From the NCBI GenBank assembly GCA_029260115.1, contig JAJDDW010000100.1, forward strand, positions 1 to 64,000: a stretch of DNA of 64,000 bases. Reading direction: 5' to 3'. The notes under the pieces are model-generated. The model searched no databases and had not been told where the DNA came from. It saw only the letters and a program-made list of their open reading frames with translations. Shown piece by piece: positions 37,513 through 46,634 of this stretch; the first letter of the stretch is position 1, and each line of letters begins with the position of its first letter. The translations under genes and the position numbers were made by a program. Source of the stretch: Phycisphaerae bacterium (GTDB taxonomy: Bacteria; Planctomycetota; Phycisphaerae; UBA1845).

Positions 37513-39831
37513 TTACATCCGCGAACCTTCGGTTAGTGAAATACGGGCCGGGTTGGCCTGTTCGTCGAGAAACGCATATTCCACCTGGTCACTGGTGAAT
37601 AATGCTTCGCCACGAATTTGAATACGCTTGTCAGTGTTTTCTTCGAGATTAAGTAGTGCCGCACGTTTGTCATTCAAAATAATATAGGCTACGGCGTTGG
37701 ACACCGACACTTGGATCGTCTTAACGGCCGGCTTGTGGGCCGCTAATTGAATGCTTCGCATCACATCTAGCACGACAGAGTCTGGTGTCTTCACCACGCC
37801 GCCGCCGCGACAATGCGGACAATCGGAATAAATATTACGTTTGATCGAAGGCCCTTGCCGCTGGCGGGTAATTTCAATCAGCCCGAATGCGCTGATGCGC
37901 AAAATGCGTGCCCGTTCTTTGTGTTCTTTCAACGCATTACGCAGGGCCCGTTCCACTTCTCGCTTGTTGCGATCTAATCGCATATCAATAAAGTCGCAGA
38001 CAATCAGTCCGCCCAAATCTCTCAAGCGAAGTTGTCGAGCAATTTCCTCCGCAGCTTCTACATTCAAGCGAAAGGCGCTTTCTTCTGCGTCTTTGATCGA
38101 GCGAGATCGGCCGCTGTTAACATCGATAGCCACTAAGGCTTCCGTGGAGTCGATGACCAAGGAGCCGCCAGATGGTAAGGGTACGTGTCGTTGATTGATG
38201 CGATCGATTTCATCTTCAATACCCAAACTATGAAACAGCGGCTCGTGCCCTTCGTATAGTTCAAGACGGACTTTGGTACGCGGCATAGCGATCTGCAAAA
38301 AATCGCGAACTTTGGTCGCGGTGTCCGGCGAGTCGACCATGATACGACGGAAGTCGTTCGAATACACATCGCGAATGGTGCGGGTGACCAGATCAGACTC
38401 TTGATATAGTTCCGTTGGTGCTGCCTCAGCCATCACCCGCTCGACGACGGTCTTCCACAATCGCTGCAGGTAATTCAAATCTCGCTGAAGATCGCGTTTG
38501 TTTTGTCCCAGCCCAGCCGTCCGCGCGATAAAGCCCATGTCCGGGGGAAGGGTCAATTGGTTTAGCATATCACGCATATCACGACGGGCATCGTCGTCTT
38601 CGATTTTTCGAGACACACCATGTCCGCTCATGCCCGGCATCATTACCAGGTATCGGCCGGGAATTGAAAGATAGGTTGTCAGCGTAGGTCCTTTGGTGCC
38701 TACGCCTTCCTTAATAATTTGTACGATGACTTCTTGTCCGCGCCGAAAGCAATTTTGAATCGGAGGCCTTTGATGACGAGGAATTTTCTGCCCCACGCTC
38801 TCATGATCGCCTTTGTAATTCGGAAAATACTGCGGTTGTACATCGGATATATGTAGAAAGCCGTTCTTTTGTAATCCAAAATCTATAAATGCGGCCTGGA
38901 TACTAGGCTCTACGTTCGTGATCACGCCCTTATAGATGTTGCCTACGTGAGACGCCGACGCTACCCGCTCGATGAATAATTCTTCAAGACGACTTTCGTG
39001 GAGCACGGCGATTCGACACTCATCACCAGCCGTCGTATTGATGACCATGTCTCGTCCCTTACCATGCGTCCGGATAGCTTTGCGAGCCTCCGAGGGTGTA
39101 CGCAAGACAGCATCGATGCGATGGGCAATCTGCGTACCCGTATCTTCGGTATCGGGGGCGATGGCCACCGCCTTCTCCGCTGGCTCTTTCCCCCGCCTCA
39201 TACTTTGGTCATGCGATGGCGAAGGCTCGCGACCTTGGTCTTGCGCCTGCCCAGCCCCTTTCCTTTGGCCACGTCGGCCTCGGGATCTGCCTGAGCGTCT
39301 GCGCGGTTTTCGGCCCTGATCGTCCGAATCGCCAGGCGGCGGCGCAGTTGGCTTGTCGCCCGCAGAAGCCTTCTCGTCGTGGGCTACAACCTTCTCCTCA
39401 CTCGGAGGAGCAGTTTTCACGGCGGCGGATTGATTGCGGTCTTGAGTAGCTTCAATCTTTGTCGCTGGTGGCGGTGGCGCGTCTTCCGTTACAGGGACAG
39501 CGATTGCCTCGACCTTTTTCTTCTTAACCGTCTTGCGTCGCTTTGCCCGTTGCGGCTTTTTCTTCGTCTCTTCGTCGGGACTATCCGTAGCTTCCACGTT
39601 GACCTTAGCCGCCGCGGCAGGTCGGCGGCGCGCCTTACGCTTGGTTTTGCCCGCCTCGACTGGTTTATCGTCGTGTTTCTCTGCCACTGCAACTGGCGCA
39701 GAATTGGCTACCAAATCGTCGACGGGTTTTTCGCTTGCAACTATTTTCTTTTTGCGCACGGCCCGTTTACGTTTGACGGTTTTCTTAGCAGCGATAGGCT
39801 GCTTGTCTTGTTCTTTTTCTGTTAATGGCAT
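37513..39831 (-). CDS. rng: ribonuclease E/G family endoribonuclease
   Basis: 772 residues. The first 240 or so are low-complexity Lys/Arg/Ala/Pro and acidic blocks, probably disordered, which is unusual because RNase E normally carries its disordered scaffold at the C-terminus. An S1 domain follows ('GNIYKGVITNVEPSIQAAFI') with a long insertion, then the catalytic region with 'LVAIDVNSGRS' (Asp570) and 'GGLIVCDFIDMRLDRNKREV'. A 'CPHCRGGG' zinc link for tetramer assembly is near 680, and a KH-like tail follows. It matures rRNA and degrades mRNA. The next gene upstream encodes DUF2344, the expected neighbour. Confidence 0.92.
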   Translation of the reverse strand: MPLTEKEQDKQPIAAKKTVKRKRAVRKKKIVASEKPVDDLVANSAPVAVAEKHDDKPVEAGKTKRKARRRPAAAAKVNVEATDSPDEETKKKPQRAKRRKTVKKKKVEAIAVPVTEDAPPPPATKIEATQDRNQSAAVKTAPPSEEKVVAHDEKASAGDKPTAPPPGDSDDQGRKPRRRSGRSRGRRGQRKGAGQAQDQGREPSPSHDQSMRRGKEPAEKAVAIAPDTEDTGTQIAHRIDAVLRTPSEARKAIRTHGKGRDMVINTTAGDECRIAVLHESRLEELFIERVASASHVGNIYKGVITNVEPSIQAAFIDFGLQKNGFLHISDVQPQYFPNYKGDHESVGQKIPRHQRPPIQNCFRRGQEVIVQIIKEGVGTKGPTLTTYLSIPGRYLVMMPGMSGHGVSRKIEDDDARRDMRDMLNQLTLPPDMGFIARTAGLGQNKRDLQRDLNYLQRLWKTVVERVMAEAAPTELYQESDLVTRTIRDVYSNDFRRIMVDSPDTATKVRDFLQIAMPRTKVRLELYEGHEPLFHSLGIEDEIDRINQRHVPLPSGGSLVIDSTEALVAIDVNSGRSRSIKDAEESAFRLNVEAAEEIARQLRLRDLGGLIVCDFIDMRLDRNKREVERALRNALKEHKERARILRISAFGLIEITRQRQGPSIKRNIYSDCPHCRGGGVVKTPDSVVLDVMRSIQLAAHKPAVKTIQVSVSNAVAYIILNDKRAALLNLEENTDKRIQIRGEALFTSDQVEYAFLDEQANPARISLTEGSRM

Positions 39832-39872
39832 GTAAGTATAAACTTTCTTGCAAAGCTATAGTTCGTGCATGC

Positions 39873-40661
39873 TCAATCCAGGTGTTGCGTTGATTCGTCA
39901 ACATCTCCTGAAGAAACATCTTTCTTGTCGCTACAGGTAGATTGAGCTTGCGCTAACCATGCAATACTGATGCGCTGAATTCTGTGGTTGATGGCTGTCG
40001 CCTCGTATCCCAGCAATCCAGCTATTTCCGACGGCTTGGCGGTTCCCTTGTCGGTTACGTGTAATCGAAAGGCCAAGCTATTATTTTGTATGCACACATG
40101 ATCGATGAACGGTCTAATGTCCACCGTACGTATTTCTTTTTTCTTGGGGTTGGATCGTGTTACGATCAATTCCTTCTCTGCTAATATCGTGTCAATTTTT
40201 TTGTCTAAGTCTTTAGGGTCATCTTCAGCTAGCGGTAGTACATAGGACACGCTCGTTGGCAACATTTTTTGCCCCGGCAACAACAGCTGCGCATCGGTAA
40301 TAGTCAATCCTATCGGTGCTTGCGCTCGAAATTGTGACGTAGCCTCAACCGTATCAATCTCCTGCGTCAGGGAGACCACCAACTGTTCACACCTCGATGC
40401 GATGCCCACAGGCCGAGGTAGGGGGATGGATAATCGAGGCTGCGGGTTAAACCCTTCGCTATAAGCCACCGGTAGGTTCGCGCGCGACATCGCACGCTTG
40501 AACATCCTCAGCGTGTCTTGATGCGAAATAAATTTCAAATCCCCCTCGACCTCAAACGCAAACGCATAACGACTTTGCGTCATGGGCACTGCAGTGGGGG
40601 CAAGTTGTTCATTCGTGTCTGTCATACGCTCACAAGCTATGTCAACAGTAGAAACATGCAT
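39873..40661 (-). CDS. TIGR03936/DUF2344 family protein
   Basis: 262 residues as drawn; ATGs at 40625 and 40583 are alternatives, and the last begins exactly at the conserved domain. The domain starts 'YAFAFEVEGDLKFISHQDTL', followed by 'AYSEGFNPQPRLSIPLPRPV'. This family is almost always adjacent to RNase E/G or to a B12-binding radical SAM protein, and is probably involved in rRNA/tRNA modification or processing, though its activity is not established. Here the radical SAM partner is not next door. It lies 17 bp from ptsI on the same strand. Confidence 0.85.
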   Translation of the reverse strand: MHVSTVDIACERMTDTNEQLAPTAVPMTQSRYAFAFEVEGDLKFISHQDTLRMFKRAMSRANLPVAYSEGFNPQPRLSIPLPRPVGIASRCEQLVVSLTQEIDTVEATSQFRAQAPIGLTITDAQLLLPGQKMLPTSVSYVLPLAEDDPKDLDKKIDTILAEKELIVTRSNPKKKEIRTVDIRPFIDHVCIQNNSLAFRLHVTDKGTAKPSEIAGLLGYEATAINHRIQRISIAWLAQAQSTCSDKKDVSSGDVDESTQHLD

Positions 40662-40678
40662 AGCCTATCACCCAATCA

Positions 40679-42421
40679 CTAAATGGGATCATCCGGTAAC
40701 AATTTACACATTTCATCGCGCAGGTAATTGGTCACCTGCCTGTCCGTATCAAATCCCAGTGCGCGACGGGCCACCCGCCTTGCCTGCGATAGGGTCGTTA
40801 GCCTTACCAGCTTTTTAATCTCAGGGATATTCGCCGGCGCCATCGACAAGGTGCGCAGTCCCACACCTAACAAAAACATCGTATACAAAGGTTGTCCGGC
40901 CATCTCACCGCAAATACTGCAATCGACCTCAGCCTGACTGCAGGCCCGAACCACATCACGAATCGCTCGTAAAACCGCCGGGTGAGATGGTATGTAATAT
41001 TGCGACACCCGAACATTGCCGCGATCCACGGCCAACAAGTATTGAATAAGATCGTTGGTGCCCAAGCTAACAAAATCAACCTCGCGGCAAAATTCCTTAA
41101 TCTGAATCGCCGCTGCCGGCGTCTCCACCATGATGCCAATCTTGATGTCCCGGTTAAGCGCAACACCTTCTTCTTCGAGGTCCTCCATCGCGTCATGCAG
41201 CGTCATTTTCGCCTGACGAAATTCCATCAAACTATTTATAAGGGGAAACATCACCCGCACATCGCCATGTGCCGACGCACGAAGCACGGCCCGTAACTGC
41301 ACCTTGAACATGTCCAAATTACGCAAACTGTAACGAATGGACCGTAGCCCCAACATGGGATTACGCTCCTGCTCATAGCTACGCTGCTGCGTATACTTAT
41401 CCGCGCCAAGATCAAACGTGCGAATCGTCACAGGCTTACCACCCGCCCCGAGCGTCGCATCGCGATACGCGATAAACTGCTGATCTTCAGTAGGTGCGCC
41501 TTCGGGACGAAGAAACAAAAACTCCGTACGATATAGCCCCACACCACTGGCACCTTTAGCCATCCCCGCACGAGACTCGTACGGGAATTCGATATTGCTA
41601 AATAGTGAGATAGGCTGTTTATCGTGTGTGATTGCCGGTAAATCTTTGAAGTCATCCAGTGCGTGCGAGAACCGGCTGTACGCGGCCTCACGCACGCGAT
41701 ATTCTGCTAACGTCGACTCGGTCGGGTTGGCAATCACCAGTTGGTTCGTGCTGTCAACGATGATCGTATCGCCACCGCTAAAATGCGTGGAAATATCACC
41801 CAGCCCAATGACACCCGGACGACCCCAAGACTGCAACAAGATAGCAGTGTGCGACGTCGCCGCGCCGGAATCTAGTGCCACACCTATGACCTTAGTGTTG
41901 CTGAGCTGAGCGGTTTGCGTAGGCGTAAGATCGTGGGCTACAAGAATGACAGGTTTAGTCAAGTGTGCTAAGTCTTCACGCGCCTCGCCGAGAATATGGC
42001 GCAACAACCGGCGCTCAATATCCTGCACATCGCGCATTCGTTCGACCAGCAGCGGATCACTCATCTTCATAAAACGCCGCTGATAACTACGCATCACCGT
42101 ACTTACCGCATACGCCGCCGCCGCGTGCTTTTTCTTAATCAACTGTGAAATCTGATCGCGCAAGCTTTCATCTTTGAGCACGCCGACATGCCAATCAAAA
42201 ACATTGGCCGCGTCACGACCCAGATGCGCACTAAGATGCGTGGATTGTTCCTCGATTTCACCGATAGACGTTTGAACCGCAGCCAAGAACCGTTCATGCT
42301 CTTGGGGCGCATCATTGGCCGACACGACACGGTAGGGAATACGATATTCTTCCGCTTCGAGAACCACCGCTTCGCCAATCGCGACGCCGGGAGATACCGA
42401 AATGCCTCTAAAAATTTCCAT
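40679..42421 (-). CDS. ptsI: phosphoenolpyruvate-protein phosphotransferase (PTS enzyme I)
   Basis: 580 residues from the ATG at 42421; a TTG nine bases earlier is less likely. The N-terminal 'GISVSPGVAIGEA' and the phosphorylation site 'GAATSHTAIL' (His191) identify EI. The C-terminal PEP-binding barrel carries 'GVGLYRTEFLFLRP', 'VMFPLINS' and 'SLGTNDLIQYLLAVDRGN'. EI takes phosphate from PEP and passes it to HPr, whose gene lies just upstream. No sugar permease is present in the window, so the phosphorelay here is probably regulatory. Confidence 0.95.
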   Translation of the reverse strand: MEIFRGISVSPGVAIGEAVVLEAEEYRIPYRVVSANDAPQEHERFLAAVQTSIGEIEEQSTHLSAHLGRDAANVFDWHVGVLKDESLRDQISQLIKKKHAAAAYAVSTVMRSYQRRFMKMSDPLLVERMRDVQDIERRLLRHILGEAREDLAHLTKPVILVAHDLTPTQTAQLSNTKVIGVALDSGAATSHTAILLQSWGRPGVIGLGDISTHFSGGDTIIVDSTNQLVIANPTESTLAEYRVREAAYSRFSHALDDFKDLPAITHDKQPISLFSNIEFPYESRAGMAKGASGVGLYRTEFLFLRPEGAPTEDQQFIAYRDATLGAGGKPVTIRTFDLGADKYTQQRSYEQERNPMLGLRSIRYSLRNLDMFKVQLRAVLRASAHGDVRVMFPLINSLMEFRQAKMTLHDAMEDLEEEGVALNRDIKIGIMVETPAAAIQIKEFCREVDFVSLGTNDLIQYLLAVDRGNVRVSQYYIPSHPAVLRAIRDVVRACSQAEVDCSICGEMAGQPLYTMFLLGVGLRTLSMAPANIPEIKKLVRLTTLSQARRVARRALGFDTDRQVTNYLRDEMCKLLPDDPI

Positions 42422-42527
42422 AACTATCAAAACTTAAACATTACTGCCGTCGAGTTTCCAGCACCCTTGTTAGCTTAGCTAGCATCAGTGCTCGCGGCCG
42501 GACGGCGTAAGTTCTTAGGCGGATGAT

Positions 42528-42809
42528 TTATGATGGATCATCGAAGCCCGAAGCGACTAACGCGGCCAATGCGTCAAAAGCTGCTAGGGCGTCATCTCCA
42601 CACGTCGTAATGTGCAACGTGCAACCTTGTGTTGCTTCGAGCAACATCAAGTGCATGGCACTTTTTCCGTCCACGCTTTCACCATCGCGTGACGAATTAA
42701 CGACTCGGACGCTTGAACGAAAGAGAGAGGCTGTGTCCACGAAGCGCATGACCGGGCGCGCATGAAAACCTTGCTTGTTGACGACGGTAACGTCGCCGCT
42801 CGCTTCCAT
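42528..42809 (-). CDS. ptsH: HPr-like phosphocarrier
   Basis: 93 residues from the ATG at 42809, which places the active-site His in 'QGFHARPVMRF' at residue 16, as in ordinary HPr (His15). A GTG at 42887, seven bases past the EIIA stop, would add 26 residues. It has weak support but would explain coupling. The regulatory-serine region reads 'DGKSAMHLM', with Ser about 34 residues after His instead of 31, so there is a small insertion. It accepts phosphate from EI and gives it to EIIA. Confidence 0.85.
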   Translation of the reverse strand: MEASGDVTVVNKQGFHARPVMRFVDTASLFRSSVRVVNSSRDGESVDGKSAMHLMLLEATQGCTLHITTCGDDALAAFDALAALVASGFDDPS

Positions 42810-42893
42810 TCGAGCTTGTGTCAAAGTTTCACGCGCCTCTCGTGAACTAAAAATACATTGCCGCGCCACAGTAAATTCCGCAGACACGAAATG

Positions 42894-43367
42894 CTATTCG
42901 TCCCGTAGTTCGTCCGCTTCCTGCAACAACTCTACCATCGCTTCCGCGCTCTCCGCCTGGCGCAGAAATCGACGAAAAGTCTCTCGTTGCAGGTGTCGAA
43001 ATATTTTTTCCATCGCAGCCAAGTGCTGTTCAGGCTCATCAGCCGGGCTTAGTAATAAGACAATCGTATAGACCGGCGCGCGATCCAGCGAGTTGAAATC
43101 AACACCAGTGCTGGATCGGCCAATTGTGGCTGTCATCTTGGTTATTTTGGCATGCTTAACATGCGGAACAGCCACGCCTTTTCCAAAGCCGGTACTTCCC
43201 TGCTTCTCGCGTGAAATCGCAGCTTTTGCCACCGCAGCCACATCTTCTTCTTTGATCGCACCATGATCGGCTAGCGACTGCATCAACTCTTGGATCACTT
43301 CCAAGCGGTTAGTACCGCTCAGCTCAGGTACAATCGACTCCGCATGAATTAGCTCTGTAAGTTTCAT
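42894..43367 (-). CDS. ptsN: PTS EIIA-Ntr-type protein
   Basis: 157 residues. The fructose/mannitol-type EIIA fold is shown by 'KGVAVPHVKH', whose first His (about 69) is the phosphorylation site, and by 'LLLSPADEPEQHLAAMEKI'. Without a IIB or IIC, EIIA-Ntr regulates ion transport, nitrogen metabolism or stress in other bacteria through its phosphorylation state. A GGAGA element precedes the ATG. The order hpf, ptsN, ptsH, ptsI is compact (84, 84 and about 106 bp between frames), which supports one regulatory unit. Confidence 0.9.
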   Translation of the reverse strand: MKLTELIHAESIVPELSGTNRLEVIQELMQSLADHGAIKEEDVAAVAKAAISREKQGSTGFGKGVAVPHVKHAKITKMTATIGRSSTGVDFNSLDRAPVYTIVLLLSPADEPEQHLAAMEKIFRHLQRETFRRFLRQAESAEAMVELLQEADELRDE

Positions 43368-43450
43368 AGATTCTCCGGCGCGCTACCACCTTAAATTTTT
43401 GAATCGCACAATATCAAATCGTTAACTAGGCTTAGCCACGTTCATCGCTG

Positions 43451-43795
43451 CTAGGCTTCGTTTGATTCTTCGGGCATAGCCGGAATATCTGGCTTGCCAT
43501 CGTGCTTGTGTTTTTTCAGTTTCTCTTTGTACTTAACCAGTTGACGACTAATTTTTTCCGTGACGGCATCGACGAGCGCATACGTATCAGGACCGGTATC
43601 GCTAGCTACAAACGTGTGCTTACGGTCTACGCGAACAATCATCTCCGCCGTAAACTGCTCCGACTCATGGCCAAGAATGACCTCAATCTCATGAATTCGG
43701 TCATAAAACCGCGTTAGCTTTTTTACGCGCTCACCTACATGCTCGCGCACTTCAGTCGGAATCTCAACGTGTCTCGCCGTGATGTTTACCTGCAC
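43451..43795 (-). CDS. hpf: ribosome hibernation promoting factor, short form
   Basis: 114 residues from a GTG at 43795 with a strong AGGAGG just upstream. The start 'VNITARHVEIPTEVREHVGE' and 'AEMIVRVDRKHTFVASDTG' identify the HPF/RaiA family. The basic end 'KYKEKLKKHKHDGKPD' is usual for the short form, and the C-terminal dimerisation domain of long HPF is absent. It binds the decoding region of the 30S subunit in stationary phase. Its link to ptsN is common in proteobacteria near rpoN; no rpoN is in this window. Confidence 0.92.
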   Translation of the reverse strand: MQVNITARHVEIPTEVREHVGERVKKLTRFYDRIHEIEVILGHESEQFTAEMIVRVDRKHTFVASDTGPDTYALVDAVTEKISRQLVKYKEKLKKHKHDGKPDIPAMPEESNEA

Positions 43796-43825
43796 TGAAC
43801 GACCTCCTCATATATGTTGCGGGCA

Positions 43826-44686
43826 TCAACCAATGTCGTCTTCCCCGTCTGGAGACAACGAACCGGGTATCAACTGCCCCGGCTTAATCACGCCACCGCT
43901 TATTGTAAATCTCAACCCATCGTCGATGCTCATGTCCAGGACAATCACATCCTTCCGAGGAACCTGAATCACATATCCCGTAATCGGCGTCGGCGAACTG
44001 GGGATAAACAGCGTGACCATCTCCTCTTCGCACACATCCTGCACCGCTTTCATCGGGCCGCCTGTACTCAGACCCAATGACCATATACCTTTCCGAGGGT
44101 ATTGGACAGCCACCACGCCGGAAAATCCTACAGATCGCTCTTCCAGCAGGAAATCCGTCACTTGCTTAATGTTTGGGTAAATCGTCTTAATCAGCGGTAT
44201 TTTACGCAACACACCCTCTGCTGCCCGCCAGGACGCCCGGCCAATGAAGCTCGCCAGGAAAAACCCCATAAAGTATACTAGAATTATAGCTATCAAGAAA
44301 CCAAGCAGGTGAAGCCGGTATTTTTCAGCCGCGATCCGCCAAAGCGCACGATTTCTCGCTTTCATCGCGCGGGCGGCGATATCTCTGTTGGATGACGCTA
44401 AAGCCGGATGGTGTATGACTTTATGTTCAATCGTGAGGCGCCGACCCGTGATCACATCCCACTGGTCGATCGGAGTCCCGAACTTGAGCGGATCCTCGTT
44501 TTCATCCACCACCCCAACCGCTGGCTCGTCGCTAATCCAAATACATATCGACACCAGACCTTTAGTAATGGTGGCCCCCACATTTTCATTCACCAACTTA
44601 TACGCCCACACCAAAATGGCGATCGTGAGTAGCGTAGGCACCAGCGCGGTCAGGCCACGAAGAAAAAATCGGCGAAAATCATCCAT
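43826..44686 (-). CDS. DUF502 membrane protein
   Basis: 286 residues. A short basic start is followed by a transmembrane helix ('GLTALVPTLLTIAILVWAYK'), an acidic loop, a second helix at about 128-155 and a cytoplasmic C-terminal domain with 'IPLIKTIYPNIKQVTDFLLE' and 'VTLFIPSSPTPITGYVIQVP'. That combination defines DUF502, a family of unknown function found in many bacteria. The loop between the helices is longer than usual. An AGGA element lies nine bases before the ATG. It is 30 bp upstream of hpf on the same strand and could be co-transcribed. Confidence 0.88.
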   Translation of the reverse strand: MDDFRRFFLRGLTALVPTLLTIAILVWAYKLVNENVGATITKGLVSICIWISDEPAVGVVDENEDPLKFGTPIDQWDVITGRRLTIEHKVIHHPALASSNRDIAARAMKARNRALWRIAAEKYRLHLLGFLIAIILVYFMGFFLASFIGRASWRAAEGVLRKIPLIKTIYPNIKQVTDFLLEERSVGFSGVVAVQYPRKGIWSLGLSTGGPMKAVQDVCEEEMVTLFIPSSPTPITGYVIQVPRKDVIVLDMSIDDGLRFTISGGVIKPGQLIPGSLSPDGEDDIG

Positions 44687-44864
44687 AAAATCGTCCTACA
44701 CCTACCGCTCCACGTCCTATTCGACCAGCCACACGGACATATTATATGCTACGTACCCACCACAACAGAGGATCGCTGGCAAGACAACAAGACACGATAC
44801 ATCCCTAATTCGCGATTCGTCGTCAACATAACCGTCATACTCGGCATGTCCACAGCAAGCAATC

Positions 44865-44903
44865 GCTACTCCTTAGTAGCGACCGAAAGTAGACAGGCTA
44901 CTA
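44865..44903. promoter_or_regulatory. two mutually exclusive stems in a divergent promoter region
   Basis: GCTACT (44865-44870) can pair with AGTAGC (44875-44880), and the same AGTAGC, extended to TAGTAGC, can pair with GCTACTA (44897-44903). Both cannot form at once. The 308-bp region 44687-44994 separates DUF502 (minus) from the small membrane protein (plus), with a TATA-rich stretch at 44903-44912. This could be an attenuator-like switch or paired operators. Confidence 0.35.
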
Positions 44904-44994
44904 TAGTATATATCGACTAAACAGTACGCTCAGCCGTTAGCCCATCAAAGATGCCATTGCCGTCATTACTAATGGGCGCTAGCATACAAAAACT

Positions 44995-45555
44995 ATGGTA
45001 ATCGCGGTTCACAATGTTAGTAAACCTGCTATTGGACGACGTGCCCTTTGGGCCACGCTGCTTTTACTACTTCTTACAGTCGCCCTCGCATACCAGATGA
45101 CGATAACCCGTAGTCTCATCTCACCAGCAGAATGGGGCATTTCCTTCGCCGCGCCTCACGGATTCGCGCGCGGTGTCCCAGCCAGACCGAGCCGGTTCAT
45201 TCCGTTTATCAGAACATCTACATCAGGCGCAAAGGCTACGTTGATCGTGTGGCAGTTCGGCGACCTCGGCGGATCAGACCCTGCGAAGATTCCCTCGTTT
45301 ATTTTCCAACAGCTAGAATCGTCTACAAAGCCGCCCAATCATTCCGATCAACATGCTCGCCCCATCCGCAAAATGTTAGGTCCAGTCGAAGGCGCAGAGC
45401 AAATCAGCCCGCTTGGCACCTCATTGGTTCGATCAGCCATATTTAGCAACCGAGAAGTCTACGCAATCTCCCTTAGCGTCGATGGTAATAGCCGCATCGA
45501 CGAGGGGTTGTACAACATTTTCGATCAGCTGTGCCTATCCGTTCAGCCAAGATAA
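44995..45555 (+). CDS. single-pass membrane or secreted protein, unknown function
   Basis: 186 residues with one N-terminal hydrophobic helix (about 16-36) that could anchor or be cleaved, then a soluble domain of about 145 residues without cysteines. Phrases such as 'EWGISFAAPHGFARG' and 'LGPVEGAEQISPLGTSLVRS' recall small periplasmic domains, but I recognise no family. The gene stands alone between DUF502 (divergent) and a pseudopilin. Confidence 0.6.
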   Translation: MVIAVHNVSKPAIGRRALWATLLLLLLTVALAYQMTITRSLISPAEWGISFAAPHGFARGVPARPSRFIPFIRTSTSGAKATLIVWQFGDLGGSDPAKIPSFIFQQLESSTKPPNHSDQHARPIRKMLGPVEGAEQISPLGTSLVRSAIFSNREVYAISLSVDGNSRIDEGLYNIFDQLCLSVQPR

Positions 45556-45663
45556 TCGTGTGCCCGAGTTGAAATGACTTGGCACGATCTCCGTCTCGCT
45601 TTACGATTATCTCCGACGGTTGGGAATCTTTGACCAATCTCAGTTCTTTCGGATCGAGCAATT

Positions 45664-46515
45664 TTGGATGGCTACAAGCACAACCTGTGCGAGCACTCAC
45701 AATCGGCGCAACGTCGATCCCTGCGACGAGCCCATCATCCGTTCGCACTGCCAAGCACGCGTCACGGTCTTTCGCTCATCGAAGTGTTAGCCGTCATCGG
45801 CGTTATCTTATTGCTGCTGTCCCTGCTGTTCCCTTCCATGCGAAAAGCCCAGGCCCAGGCCCATCGCATCGCCTGTACGAACAACCTAAAACAATGGGGC
45901 CATGCGCTGCAGTACTATCGCGAAGAGCACAACGACTACCTGCCGACCGAAGGCACTTTTTGGAGTCTCAATAAGCCTTACACATGGTTTAATGTATTGC
46001 CGCCATACCTGGGCGCGCCGTCGTACAAAGACGTCGAGAGAAAGGGTAAGCTCATCAAAGAATTCCCGTCTTTGCATATTTGGATTTGTCCCTCCAAGTA
46101 TAATAGTCTCTACAAGAAAAGTGGTTCGGGACAAAATCAATTTCACTACGGAATGAATCAGGTGATTGATGGCGTGAGTGATTGGGAGGGTATGAAAGAC
46201 TTTGGCGACAATCCAACTTCCGCAAGGCAGTTCGATAACCAGGCGAAGACAGTCTTCATGTTCGACATTTTCTGGAACAGCCCAGCCGGCATGCAGGAGA
46301 GCGTCGGCACCAGTTACCACGGCGACTTCGCCAACGTCCTCTTTCTGGATGGCCGGGTGAATAATTTTAGCGAGCGTGATTTTATTACTTACGACGAGAA
46401 CAAGCAAAAAGAACGCGTCTGGAGAAACCCCGATTTATTCTGGGGCTTCATCCCAAAAGAAAAACATAGCATTTTTGAATTTTCGGATCCATATAAAGAT
46501 AAAGCACGGGGTTAA
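45664..46515 (+). CDS. prepilin-type protein with H-X9-DG motif
   Basis: 283 residues from a TTG at 45664. The frame opens only at 45634 and contains no ATG or GTG before the membrane helix, so a rare start (or an upstream frameshift) must be assumed. The leader ends 'STRHG' before 'LSLIEVLAVIGVILLLLSLL', a prepilin site with Gly at -1 and Leu replacing Phe. The C-terminal 'YHGDFANVLFLDGRVN' is the H-X9-DG signature of the large planctomycete pseudopilin family often annotated DUF1559. It is remote from the main pilus locus and probably a separate surface pseudopilin. Confidence 0.75.
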   Translation: MDGYKHNLCEHSQSAQRRSLRRAHHPFALPSTRHGLSLIEVLAVIGVILLLLSLLFPSMRKAQAQAHRIACTNNLKQWGHALQYYREEHNDYLPTEGTFWSLNKPYTWFNVLPPYLGAPSYKDVERKGKLIKEFPSLHIWICPSKYNSLYKKSGSGQNQFHYGMNQVIDGVSDWEGMKDFGDNPTSARQFDNQAKTVFMFDIFWNSPAGMQESVGTSYHGDFANVLFLDGRVNNFSERDFITYDENKQKERVWRNPDLFWGFIPKEKHSIFEFSDPYKDKARG

Positions 46516-46634
46516 TACTTATCGTTTAACGTCGTTGTTAACAGTTATTGTCTATTGCATTAATCAGATGCTCTAGATGAATGTATAGGTGCGTAGCTAC
46601 TAATGCCGTTCAATAATCAAAGGAAATAGCCAAA

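Noticed and set aside
39379-39835. Plus-strand open frames over the 5' end of the RNase E/G gene
   Set aside because: They arise from the low-complexity Lys/Arg codons of the RNase N-terminus read on the opposite strand. No motif or ribosome site supports them.
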